NCBI RefSeq assembly: GCF_041146395.1 | Contig: NC_090986.1 | Span: forward strand, 46,970,001-47,034,000 | Length of the DNA stretch: 64,000 nucleotides | Reading direction: 5' to 3' | Source of the DNA: Eulemur rufifrons | Taxonomy: Eukaryota > Chordata > Mammalia > Primates > Lemuridae | In this document: positions 11,445-24,545 of the stretch, piece by piece | Numbering within the stretch: the stretch's first letter is position 1 | Layout of the letters: each line of letters opens with the position of its first letter | Position numbers and translations under genes: made by a program | Notes under the pieces: generated by a model | What the model saw: the letters and a program-made list of their open reading frames with translations, nothing else | The model's database searches: none | What the model was told of the DNA's origin: nothing

Positions 11445-13780
11445 TTCATTTTTCCTTACCAATATTAATGCCATCTTGATTTAAATACTTATTAAAATGC
11501 AAATCTCTAAATCCAACACAGAATTATTGGATCAGAATATTTCTTCAGTTGGCATTTTAACATGGTTTCTAGGTTATATTAAAGAAAATGGTATTTTTAA
11601 ATGATTAGCATACATGGTGATGATTCATTTTGTCTTGAAGTGTATTTACATTCCTGCCAACTTTAGGAATATTCTGGTCCAAACCTACAATCTTCCTTGG
11701 CTTTGAAGTGACCTGCTAGTGGATCTTGGTCACAGCTTTGACACAATCAAGATGTTTAATGGCAGACTGAGTGGAGGATTAGTAATTGCCACTCACTCTC
11801 TTTGTGCTCATATTTTAAATTGCAACTGTATATAAAATTGATTAATTTTTAGTAACTAGGAGATAAAAGTAAGTTGCCTAGTAGTAGAGTGTTTTTAATG
11901 TTTGAGCTTCCTAATCCAGTTCTTAATTTGCTCAAAAATATCCTTGATTCCCATAGCAGATTTGACTTAATTGTACTTCTAACACAGCATATTGTAGACA
12001 TAGATTTCCTTTGAACATGATTCATACATACTGACATCCGCTGAAAATGGTCGACATCCTTTATGTCTAACCATTGATGATAACCAGAGATAATTAGCAT
12101 CTTTGCCTTCACAAATATTTGGTTGGATGAACTCTACTTCATCTCAGGTGAGGTAGTTCTGTCCAATTTAAACACTATTAGCAAACAAATCCTGGGGAAA
12201 ACAATCTTAAAATTCACATGACAAAGTAGTATAGTTTCTCTGATTCTGAGGGGTATACTGGAATAAGCAAAAATATAGCAAAAATTTTTTATTTGAATGT
12301 TTAAGAATGGAACATGGAATGTCCAAGCCATATTAATCTTTCTTGTAAATTCAGACCTTACTTGTTGGAAAAAAAAAAAAAAAAGCTTGAATTTTAGAGG
12401 AAAAAAATCCTAATACTTAAGATTATTCAGTAAATTTATATTTAAATTCTACTTATTAGAATTTACTTATGGGGTAAAATTAAGCATATGATTAGTTCTG
12501 GTATTAATACTTTCACCCTTGCACCAAAAAAAAAAAATTGAGTTATATATAAATTGTAATATTATATAATCCTGATCAGCAGAAAGGGAACTCTGGAGAT
12601 GTCTCCTTTTCTCTTTAGTGATATGGGTTGATATCTGCTTTACTGCTTAGAAATTTCTCTCTTTTCAACAATAAAGATGTTACTTCATAAGGGAAAAGTA
12701 TTTCCATTGCATGCTTTATACTTTTTCAAGAAAATCTAATACAGTATTTAATGCAGAGTATTTCTGGTGCCAATTGTTATCCTAAAAGGATACAGACAAA
12801 TTAGAAATAAGTGACTAATTATCTGAAGATCATCTTTATAATAATATTATATATTGCATACCTCTTATTGTATAATAGTCTGATGGTAATATTTGGGGAT
12901 CTGTATATTTGCAAAGTATTACTGTTGGTTCACATGTACATTCTTAACGTTTAGGAACCACTGACTTAAAACCACTGAAAGAAAGGATTCAGCTAGTTTC
13001 ATGCCATCTCACAATCAATACTAACAAAACACATACTTGACTTCAATTTTAACATTGTGTATAATTCAAGAATATACTGAACTTGGCACCCTAGGCTAAT
13101 TAGTAGCAGTACTTTTTAAAATGCTGATTTTAATAAATTAAGATCTGTCTCTATTGTTGGTTCTTTAGGTCACAGGAAAAAAAGGAACATCTGTAAAATG
13201 AAACTCTTCCCTATATTCTGGGAAAGATAAACTTACCTGTAAATTAAAGTAATTAAAATTTCAAAGTTCTGCCATGTCAATAAGAATAATTGAACAACTT
13301 CAGAAAATGGAAACAACATATTTATTTTCTAATAAAGGTATTTTCAAACTTATAATTTAAAATGTAATTTACCTCAGTATCAAAATGCTATGTCCAACAT
13401 AATCAAGAGACAATGATAAATCTGAAGTAAAAAGGAAAAGTTATTATAATTTTAATTGAAAATGATGATATTTAATAGAAAAGAAATTTATGAGGTTTGA
13501 CTCAATAACACTTTGTGGATGTTCAAAATTGAGTTAGTAAGTGGTTTTCTACACATTTTTCATGACTATAGTGTGCCAATTAAAATGATTTACAAGATCA
13601 AAGTCACATGAAAGATACAGAGGTTCTATACATAATAGACTGGGCATTTCTAAATGTGACCCACTTCCTAACTGAAATCGAATGTAATTATGTTAGCAAC
13701 AGGTCTTAAAAAGTATTATTATGTAAAAAAGAAATAATATAAATTGACAAATATGTCACTATTTTTGCATTATAAAAAAG
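11445..13780. other. Unique AT-rich sequence, nothing recognised
   Basis: No gene, structured RNA or clear repeat. Short A runs at about 12369-12384 and 12526-12537. An open frame on the minus strand (11849-12112, 87 codons) has no recognisable domain. Confidence 0.4.
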
Positions 13781-13782
13781 TT

Positions 13783-13885
13783 TTTTTTTTATTTCAGCTC
13801 GTTATGGGAGTACAAAAGTTCAGGTTATATGTATTGCCCATGCCCCCCATCCCCCCACGTCTGAGCTTCAAGTGTGTCCAATCTT
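13783..13885 (-). mobile_element. Short L1 3' UTR fragment, strepsirrhine-type
   Basis: A T run (about 13783-13792) is followed by atttcagctcgttatgggag and a pyrimidine-rich CCCCCC-containing segment. Inverted, this reads as the extreme 3' end and poly(A) tail of an L1 type I associate with lemurs. It is 5'-truncated to about 100 bp. Confidence 0.7.
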
Positions 13886-14339
13886 GCTAGTTATTATAGG
13901 CAGTTGATCAAAATTAAACAATAAGGAAGCAATAATTGACTATAATATATCAGTAAGAGTTTTCTCTATCATTATGGATGACAAATACTCCAAGGGTCAA
14001 CCTGACTAGAAGAATAAATCTAGATTTTGGATATGGCACAATCTTTGAGGCTTTTCTTGTATTATAAAATGCACAAAAATCCTCCAATCTATGCCTCAGA
14101 AAAATAAAGAAAATAAAGAAACTGTGAAAAGATGTTAAAAAATTAAATTGTTTCTACTAGGAGGGATAGTATTGTCCCAATGATAGAATTTGCAACAGCA
14201 TCATTAAGTACTAGATAAATTTTTTTATATAGTATGGTTTTAGCCAAGCTTTACATTCTAAGCAGATTTTCAAGGAGGAGACACTAGGTTCTTATATGTT
14301 TGTCAAAAACCAGAGAATGTACAATACCAAGAGTGAACT

Positions 14340-14560
14340 CTAATGTAAGCTATTAACTTTAGATAATGATAATATGTCAATGTAGGTTCATCAATTATAG
14401 CAAATGTACCTCCTTGGTTAGGGATTTTGATAGTGGGGAAGGCTATGAATGTGTGATGAGGGAAAAGGTATGTAGGAACACTCTGTCCTTTCTGCTCAAT
14501 TTTGCTTTGAACCTAAAACTGTTCTAAAAATAAAGTCTATAAAAATTGTCTTTCAAAAAT
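14340..14560 (+). mobile_element. Old L1M 3' end
   Basis: The sequence around 14385-14550 matches the L1M 3' UTR: a tgtcaatgtaggttcatcaa segment, a G-rich ggggaaggctatg segment, then ctcaattttgct...aacctaaaactgttctaaaaataaag, with the AATAAA-like end at about 14530. Only the last about 220 bp is recognisable. Confidence 0.7.
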
Positions 14561-15184
14561 GGTTTTCCCTATTAAAATAATTTCTAAAACACTGATGTAA
14601 TTGTGATCAGCTGATTACACTGAATGACTCCATCAACATCAAAGTGGTAAGCTAAGAACTAGAATTCCAGTTCCTGATTCATGGGGCTGGGTTCGTTAAA
14701 CTCTAGTTAAATAACAATATGTTATTTTTTTATTATTTGCAATAATAAAAACTGGACAAAAACTGAGAGTTCTATTTTAAACACTGCTTACACATCAGGT
14801 TTTTGTTTTTCCCAGTTTTGAAAAACAAAAAATACAAACCATTGACATAGAAATATAAGTGGCAATTACAACTCTAGGAAATAATTACAGGTGTGTTTCT
14901 ATACAATACATTTTTATTTTAACTAGTAAGACCCTTCCATTATTTATATTCAAGTCATGGTCAATGAACCAAATTCTGTAAAGATATTATTTTCTCTGAT
15001 CATTAAGTTTCTCTTTAGTAGAGTGATAAAATTGCTTATTAAGAATATTTCCAGCTTAAGGGAAAGACAATAATAAAGCTTGCTCCTCAGATACTTTATA
15101 CATATACATCATTTGACTCTGAAAAGTGAATTGTTTCCTTCAGGCTATCAGGTTATTCTTTTAAAATGTATTTTAAAAACTTGT

Positions 15185-15345
15185 TACATTATTTAACACA
15201 TATTTATCGATTGCCTACCATGTGCCAGACTTAGTACATATCACTGAAGATACAAAGCTATTCCACAGAGCCACAGTACTTATCTTTCTTAACCTCTCAG
15301 TTTAATAGGTAATGGCAATTTAATCTGATAAACACCTTATAAGAT
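15185..15345 (-). mobile_element. L2 LINE 3' relic
   Basis: The text ttatcgattgcctaccatgtgccag followed by gaagatacaaag matches the reverse complement of the L2 3' end. It is highly diverged. Confidence 0.5.
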
Positions 15346-15524
15346 CCATGAAATTGTTATGCGCACAGGTGGGGTTTCTCTTAACTGAGCTTTACAGGTG
15401 GCAATTTGGATCCAGAAAAACATTATTGGAGGAAATAGCTAAATTTATATATGAAAGAGTTTACCTTTGAGCAGAATATGTTGAGATCACAGAAAAGTAA
15501 TCTTCATAAAATTTTTTGAAGTAG

Positions 15525-15665
15525 TTATTACCTATATATCCTCCATTCACACGTAAAGCACAGAGCTTGAGTAATATGACCAAGTTCTTCTATCTCCTAA
15601 AGGATAGACTAGAGGTTAAACTTAGGTGACATAGTTCTGGAGCCCTTACTTTTTACCACTACCCA
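15525..15665 (-). mobile_element. MIR SINE relic
   Basis: The run aagcacagagcttgagtaatatgaccaag and a later segment ending ggagcccttac...ccactac follow the reverse complement of the MIR consensus, including the tRNA-related part. It is old and heavily mutated. Confidence 0.55.
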
Positions 15666-16604
15666 ACTATTAATACTTCTAGCAAAGCACTAGAAGAGAA
15701 TAGTGACACAGCATAACACATCTATACCATCACTGAGTTATATATGTGTATTTATACATGTATATACACACTATTATAGCACTGACTGAATCAATAGTAG
15801 CATCTACTACCATTCTCATTACAAATATTCACATTCTGTTAAATTATTGTATCCTTTAAAGTAGTTATTTTCAACTGATTACAAAAAGATGGATCAGAAG
15901 CTATTCCTTTGTCTCAGTAATCTTGTGTGGTATTTTGCTATTCAAAAATTGCTTTATCCACACCAAGAATTGTTTGTAAGTGCTCACATTTCTCAATAGG
16001 AGTCTTAAGTGTATGCATGCCAGATGGCTTATTCTTGTTTCAACAGAGAGGAGTTCATAAACTAACAGTTATGTAAACTAGATATCCTTGTAGTCTTTGT
16101 TCTGATATGACTGCCAGAGCCACTACTCCCTGAGGCATTTTTGACCTCTGTAAAGATTCTCTGAATCTTGAACTTTAAATCCACTCTGAGAGAAGTCCTT
16201 GTTCAATCTTTCAAAAACATTGACTTACAACTTATGGGATATAATTTTCAACCTTATCTATTATTACTCTTATTATATCTAATTTATCATAGTTGAAAAT
16301 CAGTTATAATTTCATAGAAAACCTGAAATAGTGTAATTTTCTTTAGACTCTTCTAGCAGTCTTGCAGCATTTATATTATTTATAAATAGTAGGATCCCCA
16401 ATGAACTTTTACCTGCCACTTCTATTTCTGGAATTCAATTAAAGTTTCTCAGTTTCTGACTTTCTGAACTCAGCTTTACTTTTCTCACTTTCACAAGTTG
16501 CTCGGCATAAAGCACTCTTTCAAATCTTTTTACCCTAAGTGACAATGCTTTTCTCAATAGATAATTTAATATTGACCCTATATCCAGGATGATAAGGCAA
16601 TGTT

Positions 16605-16985
16605 GGTTTTCATGGGCAGACTTGTGTCCACTCCTCTCCTCCCAAATTCATCTGTTGAAGTCCAAATACCTCAGGATGTGTCTACATTTAGAAATAGAGT
16701 CTTAAAGAGGTAAGTCAAAATGGGGTTAGGACTCTAATCTTATATGACTTGTGTCTTTATAAGAAGTGGAGAATAGAACACAGAAAAAGGCAGAGGGAAG
16801 ATCACGTAAAGAGAAATGGAGAATATGGTCATCTTGCAAGCCAAGGAGAGAGCTCTCAGAAGAAACCAACTGCACTGACAATTTTGGTGTGAGGCTCATT
16901 AGCCTCCAGTTTGTGAGAAAATAAGTTTCTGTTGTTTAAGCCACAAAGTCTGAGGTACTTTGTTACGGCAACCCCACATATACAA
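16605..16985 (+). mobile_element. ERVL-MaLR (MLT1-like) solo LTR
   Basis: Recognised by cccaaattcatctgttgaag near the start, a TATA-like tatgacttgtgtctttataag around 16743-16763, cctccagtttgtgagaaaat near 16903, then tctgttgtttaagccacaaa and ggtactttgttacggcaacc at the end. These are ordered as in a MaLR LTR. No internal sequence is attached. Confidence 0.75.
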
Positions 16986-16989
16986 TCTT

Positions 16990-17764
16990 GTGGCCATGCC
17001 TCTCCTCAACATTCACATCAAATTATAGTATCCATAGTAGCATCCACATCATTAGTTCTTACTAATTTCCTCACAGAGCTAACACATTAAAGAAAAAAGA
17101 AAAAAGTGGAAATAAAGAAGAAATTTAAATTTTCTCACTCATAATTTTCCTATGTTCATCTTTTGACAATACCTCCAACAATTAGTGCTCATCTAAATTA
17201 AGAACAATGGTCCTTGAAATGCTTGTTTCTGTGTAATGCAGGATTATGAGTTAGTGGTTTAGGTATATTCACTTTGATGTGATCACACTTGTAGAGTCCC
17301 ATGACACCTGCAAAACAAACAAAAATTCTTTTTATATAGCTCCTCTTTTGTTTTATGTTTGTGATGTTCTTTGGATACATTTCACAAGTTTCTTGTAAAG
17401 GTCATAGTCCAGGGAAGGTATTCAGGCAGGGAAACTGGAAGGTAGAAAGGAAAATTAGGCCCAAAGGGACACTGGTTCCAACATTTTATATTGAGTCTAC
17501 CACATGTAGGGTTCTGTAATTTTTATGGTCACACTATAGTATGTGAGAAAAGTTACTGTTATCTATATACTCATGTGTTTAACGAAAAGCATAAATATCT
17601 CAATGCTTCAATTAAAGGCATGGCGAGTCTAATTCCTAGCTTTTCATTTCCCTTACGTGGCCATCTAATATCATAATGAGTAAAAAGTATATAAAACATA
17701 TCCTAAATACAGAAAATAATCAAACTTGTTATAAGGAGTTCAAATATTTATATGTCACATTGGT
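16990..17764. other. Unique sequence, nothing recognised
   Basis: No gene or repeat identified. A purine-rich stretch (about 17090-17120) and short chance frames only. Confidence 0.4.
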
Positions 17765-18299
17765 ATAAAACTCAAATGCCCATCGATTCATGAATGGATT
17801 AGCAAAATGTGGTATATGTATACCATGGAATATTACTCAGCTATTAGAAATGATGGTGATATGGCATCTCTTTGGTTCTCCTGGAGTGAGCTGGAACCCA
17901 TTCTATTAAGTGAAGTATCCCAAGAATGGAAAAACAAGCACCACATGTACTCACCAGCAAACTGGTTTCCCTGAGTGCACATTTGGGATTAACACCAATT
18001 GGGTATCGGATAGAGGTCGGGGCTGGGTGGAAGGGATGGGTGTATACCTACTTGATGAGTGCAATGTGCACTGCCTGGGGAATGGACACGATTGAAGTTC
18101 TGACTGGGGGGATGGGGTGGGAGGAGGGGAGAAGTGCACACCTACATGATGAGAGTGATGTGCACTGTCTAGGGAATGGACACAACTAAAGCTCAGACTC
18201 GGGGGATGGGGAGGCATGGGCAATGTATATAGCCTGATCTTTTGTACCCCCTTAATGAGCTGAAAAATAAACAAAACATAAAAAAAAATAAAAAAAAAG
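17765..18299 (+). mobile_element. 5'-truncated L1 3' end with duplicated 3' UTR, strepsirrhine-type
   Basis: It begins with the C-terminal coding end of L1 ORF2 (caaatgcccatcgattcatg...ggaatattactcag). It continues through the end segment (aagaatggaaaaacaagcac) into a G-rich 3' UTR, then acccccttaatgagctgaaa and an A-rich tail (about 18262-18299). The 3' UTR contains two copies of an approximately 94-bp unit (starting near 18041 and 18135). Three overlapping open frames here come from G-rich UTR with few stops, not from genes. No confident target-site duplication was found. Confidence 0.85.
18041..18229 (+). repeat. Imperfect approximately 94-bp tandem duplication in L1 3' UTR
   Basis: Unit 1 begins tgtatacctacttgatgag (18041) and unit 2 begins tgcacacctacatgatgag (18135). 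Both then carry atgtgcactg, ggggaatggacac or agggaatggacac, and a GGGGGATGGGG end. Several mismatches between the copies suggest that the duplication is a feature of the L1 subfamily rather than new at this locus. Confidence 0.8.
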
Positions 18300-19980
18300 A
18301 TCAATACTGTAGTATACAGTTAAGAAAAATATTTAGTATACGTAATAAATTATTATACAATAACAGAATGCATTACCAGAACACTGACATAACATTATTA
18401 TGATATTTTGAAAACATGTCATTTAAGAGGAAAGACATGCTTATCTATTTTAGATAAAATGTATAAGTTTCATATATATTGGTAAGAGATATTAGGATTT
18501 GGCAATCATTATATATGGCGTATATAATTATTTCTAATACTACCTATATTTTAAGTTATTTATTCTTCTAAAAATATAAACAGATCAGAAATATATGGTA
18601 TTATTTTTTCATATCATGAACAGCAAAAAATTTTTATTAAACATGATTTAGTTAAAAATATCAAAAACTTTTGTTACATAATCTAAATATTAATATTTCT
18701 GATTATATTTAATATATAAAAGACAATAGTAATAATAAAAGAAATGTATTAAATACTTTTGATTTGGTGGATGGACTGGAGGTTTGAAAAGCTTTACTTA
18801 AAAAAAGAGAGAATATATTCAATAGGAAGACTTTGAATAACTTCATAATGCTTTATTATCTAGCTGGATATCTAAAGCAATACATTTTTTATTAAATATC
18901 AGATATATAATTTTATAGTAAATAGATTACTATATGATATCACTTAACAACTTAAAATATTCATCAAATTTCTCAACTATTTTACAGTTAATAATTACCT
19001 TCATTTTCTATATAAAATTACTAATAATTTACAATATATTTCTTAATAATTATTAAAATAATTATGAAACACTAAAGGCTCTGTGAAATCACATTCTGAT
19101 GCCAAATGACAGTTATTAACTCCTGCTATAATCTGGAAATGATCAATAGTTCCAGGAAAAAAATAACTATAGCTAAAAGAATAGTTGAATACTGTGGAGA
19201 ACAATTTTTTATGCAGGCCTCTGACATGACATTGATTTCCCTTAAAAATAAACCTCCTTTATCAAAAACAGCATTCGCAGTACAATAAGTATAGACTTTC
19301 AGCATTGCAAGGTGAAAATTTTGAGAGATCTGTTGTATACAATGTGCATATAGTTAACACTACCATATTGTACATTTAAAAATGGTTAAGATGGTAAATT
19401 TTATGTGTCTTTTACTACAATAAACAATAGCATGTATTAGGGTTAGCCAAGGACAGGAAACAAACTCTAATTACTTTGGAAAAGATTCATAACTCCCTGA
19501 TTTTCAACATAACATAGTATTATATAAGGTCATTAAGATTGAAAGATTTAAATTAGTAGAAATTCCATCAACTTAAAGTTTTTCCTGTTTATCATATTTG
19601 TACCTCGTGGAAATATTGATGTTCAACAAGCTACACAAAGATGTGAATTGAGTCATTGTTCATGGGTCACCTCAACCTTCATTGCCATTGATTGGTATCT
19701 GAAATACTGTTTAATATTTTCACAATAACTCATCATTTAATTTCAACAAAATAAATAAAATTGATTTATTTTATTTCAAAAAATGATCAATCCATGTTAA
19801 ACAAAATGAACAGAAGTCCTGGGATGTATATATGGAATAAAACTTTAGCATGCAAAAATATCAGAAACCATTACACAAGCTCTAAGATTAAGACATTTCT
19901 AGTACTCCTGGATAACTGTGGACCAAGCAAGCTGGGGCATAAAAATATGAATACAAATTCAGAAAAAAATTTTCAAAATA
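18300..19980. other. Very AT-rich unique sequence, no gene seen
   Basis: Among the most AT-rich stretches of the window. No repeat family is recognised and the open frames look incidental. Confidence 0.4.
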
Positions 19981-19984
19981 CCTT

Positions 19985-20100
19985 TCTTCAAGATTTACTT
20001 ACTCATAATGAATCAAACACTCAATAGGCACTCTGAATACAGAGATGAATAAGACCCAGCTCCTACCTTTTCTGGTCTCATTAAAAAACAGTGCTGAGAA
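19985..20100 (-). mobile_element. Possible L2 LINE 3' relic
   Basis: The segment aataggcactctgaatacag followed by agatgaataagacccagctcc resembles the reverse complement of the L2 3' end. It is short and diverged. Confidence 0.4.
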
Positions 20101-20343
20101 ATATCTATGAAAATACATAATAGTACAATATTATAAGAATGGCCCTAGAAATATTTGAAATATATAATGGAAACACAAAGAGAAGTTTCTTTGAGATTCA
20201 TTAGAAAAGAATGAGCAACTATCACTTTTCTCTGCATTTTGTTCCCACAGTGTGATATATTTAAAAGTATGCATCTTCTAAGATGGACTCACTAAAAGTG
20301 ATTTGTTCTGCCGGACCTCCTGTAGCATCTTCTAAGAGAGTAT

Positions 20344-20595
20344 TTGATATGGATGTCTCAGAAAACATGGCAAATATCCATGATAGCCATTTGGAGTTAT
20401 ATCCAGGCCTCATTCAATTTACATTTACATGCTTTCCTTTGTGATATACAGGTCCTGAAATACAGCATTGGAAGTTTTAATGATGACTCTAAAATTGAAA
20501 GCTTTTATAAGAGAGTTAACAGGCTTTCGGGCCTGGTTGATTTAAAAGTCATCAGAAGTGATTATGATGGGAATGACAATTTATGCATTGATTAA
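20344..20595 (+). other. 83-codon open frame of unknown status, not recognised
   Basis: An open frame running ATG to TAA outside any repeat I recognise. Its C-terminal half (from about residue 36, motif VLKYSIGSFNDDSK onward) is polar and charge-rich and looks more protein-like than neighbouring chance frames. A pyrimidine-containing stretch ending in acag precedes that half at about 20434-20452, so a splice acceptor is conceivable, but no donor, partner exon or family match is evident. The N-terminal half (Trp- and Met-rich) looks like noise. The default reading is a chance frame; an unrecognised exon or a pseudogene piece is possible. Confidence 0.15.
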
Positions 20596-21112
20596 ATTCA
20601 GAAATCTGGCTAAGCATATAGGTGATAATGTGGTTTTTCCAGTAATGACATTTAGAAGAATGAGGATAAATAATCCACAATACCAGACCATTGAGAAGTC
20701 AGGCATATATTAAATAAGAAGTATAGGTGCAACATCTATTGTAACATTGTATTAATATTATTAACTATATTATTACTATGTGAACAGCTGTACATTTAGG
20801 TTTTATTTTTATTTTTGGAAGAAAATATTTTGGTTGTTCTTTTTTTTTTGATTTCTATGTTTTATGTGAATCAAGAGTTGGTAAGACTGAGTTTAAAACT
20901 GAAAGTTGCATGTTTGAACAGAATGTAAAATACTTAGTAATTTGTTATTGCGGAAAACTGAGGAAAGTATTTAATAGAGAATTATCTTGGAGGAATACAA
21001 ACAAACAAACAAAACAGATGCTGAGTCTCCTGGCTATGCTACTTGTGGCCTTAGAATAATATTAAAATTTCCTACCAGGATCTAGGAAAGATTATAAACT
21101 TGGCCCTACTGA

Positions 21113-21593
<481 letters not shown>

Positions 21594-22393
21594 ACAATAC
21601 TCAATATAAACCCTTGTGGTTCTTAGTTGAATTGTAATTAGTTTTATTAATTTGTTTACTATTTGATATAAGATTGTAAATAACAGGAATATTCTCTCTT
21701 ATTTTATGTTGTTTTCTCAGCATTTATCTAAAACCTTCAAAAGTTTTAGGAGTTCAATTTAATATGTAATTAACTGAATTAATGTGTGTGGTGGTGAAGC
21801 TATAATTAATTAAATAATGTATAACAAACCCCTAGCTTGAACCTAAATACTGTTCATTTTTAGATTAAGATGTAGATGGGCATGACAGGTACATTATGAG
21901 GTTGATTATCAGGAGCTGTATTTGCTGAAGGTTTGAGGAACACCAATGCTTTCATTAATTCAATAAATATTGAGCAATTTCATGACGTTGACACTCCCAT
22001 TGGTACAGGCAGAAAATAAGCAACATTCATAAAAAATAAGTAATATTCACAGCAAGTAAGTAAATTTAAATTTATGTGTGTTATGAGTGAACAACAAAAT
22101 AAAACAAAACAAACAAAAAAGCAGAGAGCATAAGGTGTAACAGGAGTGTAAGGCAGGAAGTTGAAGAGGAAGAGTCCTGGCATAGATGTTGTGTTAGGAG
22201 TGCATCTCTCTCCTTATGACTACATTCACACTAATTGATAATCTGAACGGAACATTATTTGCTTAATTATGATATTCTCAGTGTATTTGTTGGGAGAAGG
22301 AAAGAGGAAAGTAAAATGGTGAGAAAAGGAATAATCTCTAAAGTTAAAAGGTAAACAGGTTTAAGTTTATTATTTCAAGTTTGCGAAAAGTAC

Positions 22394-22569
22394 TTTTTGT
22401 TTTGTTTTGGTTTTGTTTTAGATGAAATCTAGCTCTGTCACCCGGGCTGGATTGTTGGATTGCAGTGGCGCAATAAGAGTCTCTGTAGTCTCAAACTCCT
22501 GGCTCAAGTCATCCTCTCACGTCAGCCTCCTGAGTAGCTGGGACTACATGCCACTGAGCCAGGCTAACT
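22394..22569 (-). mobile_element. Alu monomer (FLAM/FRAM-like)
   Basis: Antisense sequence with T-rich tail text (tttttgttttgttttggttt) then agctctgtcacccgggctgg, a diverged body and gtagctgggactacatgcca, ending near aggctaac. This is one Alu arm only. Direct repeats AAAAGTAC flank it at 22386-22393 and 22570-22577, which supports a complete monomer insertion rather than a broken dimer. Confidence 0.75.
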
Positions 22570-22579
22570 AAAAGTACCT

Positions 22580-24220
22580 CTTATATCAGAAAAATATTCT
22601 CTATGTGTTTTAAGAAATATTGGTGACTCACTTTAAAATTTTTAAAGTCATTTTAGAAAGGAGCAACTAAATAAAAAAAGATGAAAACTTTTTTAAAAGT
22701 TGAGTAAAATTAAAAAATGAGATATTGATGAATTCATAAATAAAAATTTACAAAATAAATTTGTCATATGGCAGCAAATCTCAATGGTAAATAATCGGGT
22801 AAAAATACAATAATTTTTAATTTTAGTGGGAAATAAGTAAATATGAAATTGTCAGATTATCACATCCACTTGTAGAATATAAGTATTAATATAAATAAGA
22901 GTCCTTCCATCAGACTCTGCAATACACAATTATGTTTTATGGAAAAGAACGCATGTACAAGCAAGGCAGTAAAAATTAAAAGTCATGGCACACAAACAAA
23001 AGAGTGCATATGGATACGGTCTGACAGTAATTCTAGAAAAGCATACTTTGATGAATATGCTTTTTTATTATTAATGTTATTATAAAATGCACTGTAAGCC
23101 TACATTCTGAGAGTGTTTTTAAAATGAGGGTTTTTTTTTTCATTTTCAAGAAATATGAATGCCTTCCTTGCTTATAGCCAGGCATTTATCAAATGCCACA
23201 ATTTTGCCAAATTTTCATTTAATCAACCATCAGTACACATTTATTTCATCAAATAAATTCTGATGTTTTTCACAAATGTGATTAAAAAAAAAGGTAAAAA
23301 AAATTATCCTAAAAATTAGATGATCAGGAATAAAATTAAATATTTTTTTAAACTGGGGAGGTTTGATCATATTAGGAATATATATTTTTATACATATTTA
23401 ATTGAAAGAAAAATAAATCAATTGTTTATATGGGAAAGAAGAAGGTTGTGCGTTTAAGCAAGGAGTTACGCCTTGGAGATTAGAAAAATCAATTCTGTGC
23501 ACAAGGTCACTAAGTCTTTGATATGCTTCTTCCCTCTCTGTACTCTCAGAATGATAAGGCATTGGGTGAGGAGGAAGGAAAAATTTTCCATGGCCATATT
23601 AAAATTGGTTCTAGAGTCAAAAGCTGTTTTGATATTTCAAAAAAGTAGCCACTGCACTGCACTAGAATATAGAACGTTGTTATTATTACATTTAAAATGA
23701 AATTTCTATCAAATCAAAAGTTCAAAATAGTTGGCATATTTCCCCCAAGATAACACACAAGTGGGGATCATTACGTAGTTTTTACTTATCACTGGCAGAT
23801 AAGAACATTCTACTCAATAATACCTGATTTATTTCTTACTATATTTTTCCAGGGTACCATTATAAATTCTGAAATTTTATGACTTATATTCTTTCTTGTA
23901 AGGAAAACTTTATTATCACAAATTTTACTCACATTCCTTCATTTACGTCAGTACAAGTCATAGCTATTAGGTTTTAGCTTTCTAATGTCGAGATCTCTTT
24001 TTCTATAAAGAGAATATGAACACTATATTGGTTTTTAAAAGCTCCAAGTAATCAAGGAGATGCAATACTCCATGTAATGATCTGTACTGCATTGCTAACT
24101 CAGAGTTTTGTCTTGATAGTAATACATTTTGATACTCTGTTGTTGCTAAATTGAAAGGTGTTGTTCAGTAATATTTGTGCATTTAAAACAAATTAAAGGG
24201 AAATTTTTACCTTGGTTTAT
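22580..24220. other. Unique AT-rich sequence, nothing recognised
   Basis: No gene or repeat identified. The largest frame (23473-23700, 75 codons, plus) has no recognisable domain. Confidence 0.4.
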
Positions 24221-24224
24221 ACAT

Positions 24225-24545
24225 TTCTAAAATTGGAGATCTCTACCAGTACCATTCCAGTTCAGTCTATCTTCATCCCCCACTTGGAGCATTACAAAAT
24301 TTTCCTAACAGATGTACCTATATCTTATGGTGCACCCATCTATTCGGTTTTCCATAGAGTACATTGCTTTTCTAGAACTATGATCACATCACTTTGGGTT
24401 TTAGCTAATTAGTTCCCATTGCTCTTTCATTAAAAAATGTAAAACCTACCTGTTCTATAATGCCATGAATGACTTAGTCCATTACCTCCCCATGAGCTTC
24501 ACTTCCCCCATCTCTCTTCCTGACTCTAATTGTACCAGTTGGCTG
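24225..24545 (+). mobile_element. CR1/L2-clade LINE relic, end of RT ORF
   Basis: Around 24380-24500 the order gatcacatcactttgggtttt, then ttcccattgctctttcatta and ccatgaatgacttagtcc follows the C-terminal coding end of an ancient CR1/L2/L3-type LINE. It is strongly diverged and the 66-codon frame over it is incidental. Confidence 0.5.

Noticed and set aside
17910..18304. Overlapping open frames on both strands (61-117 codons) as novel small genes
   Set aside because: All lie in a G-rich L1 3' UTR in which stop codons are rare; the repeated motif comes from the 94-bp duplication.
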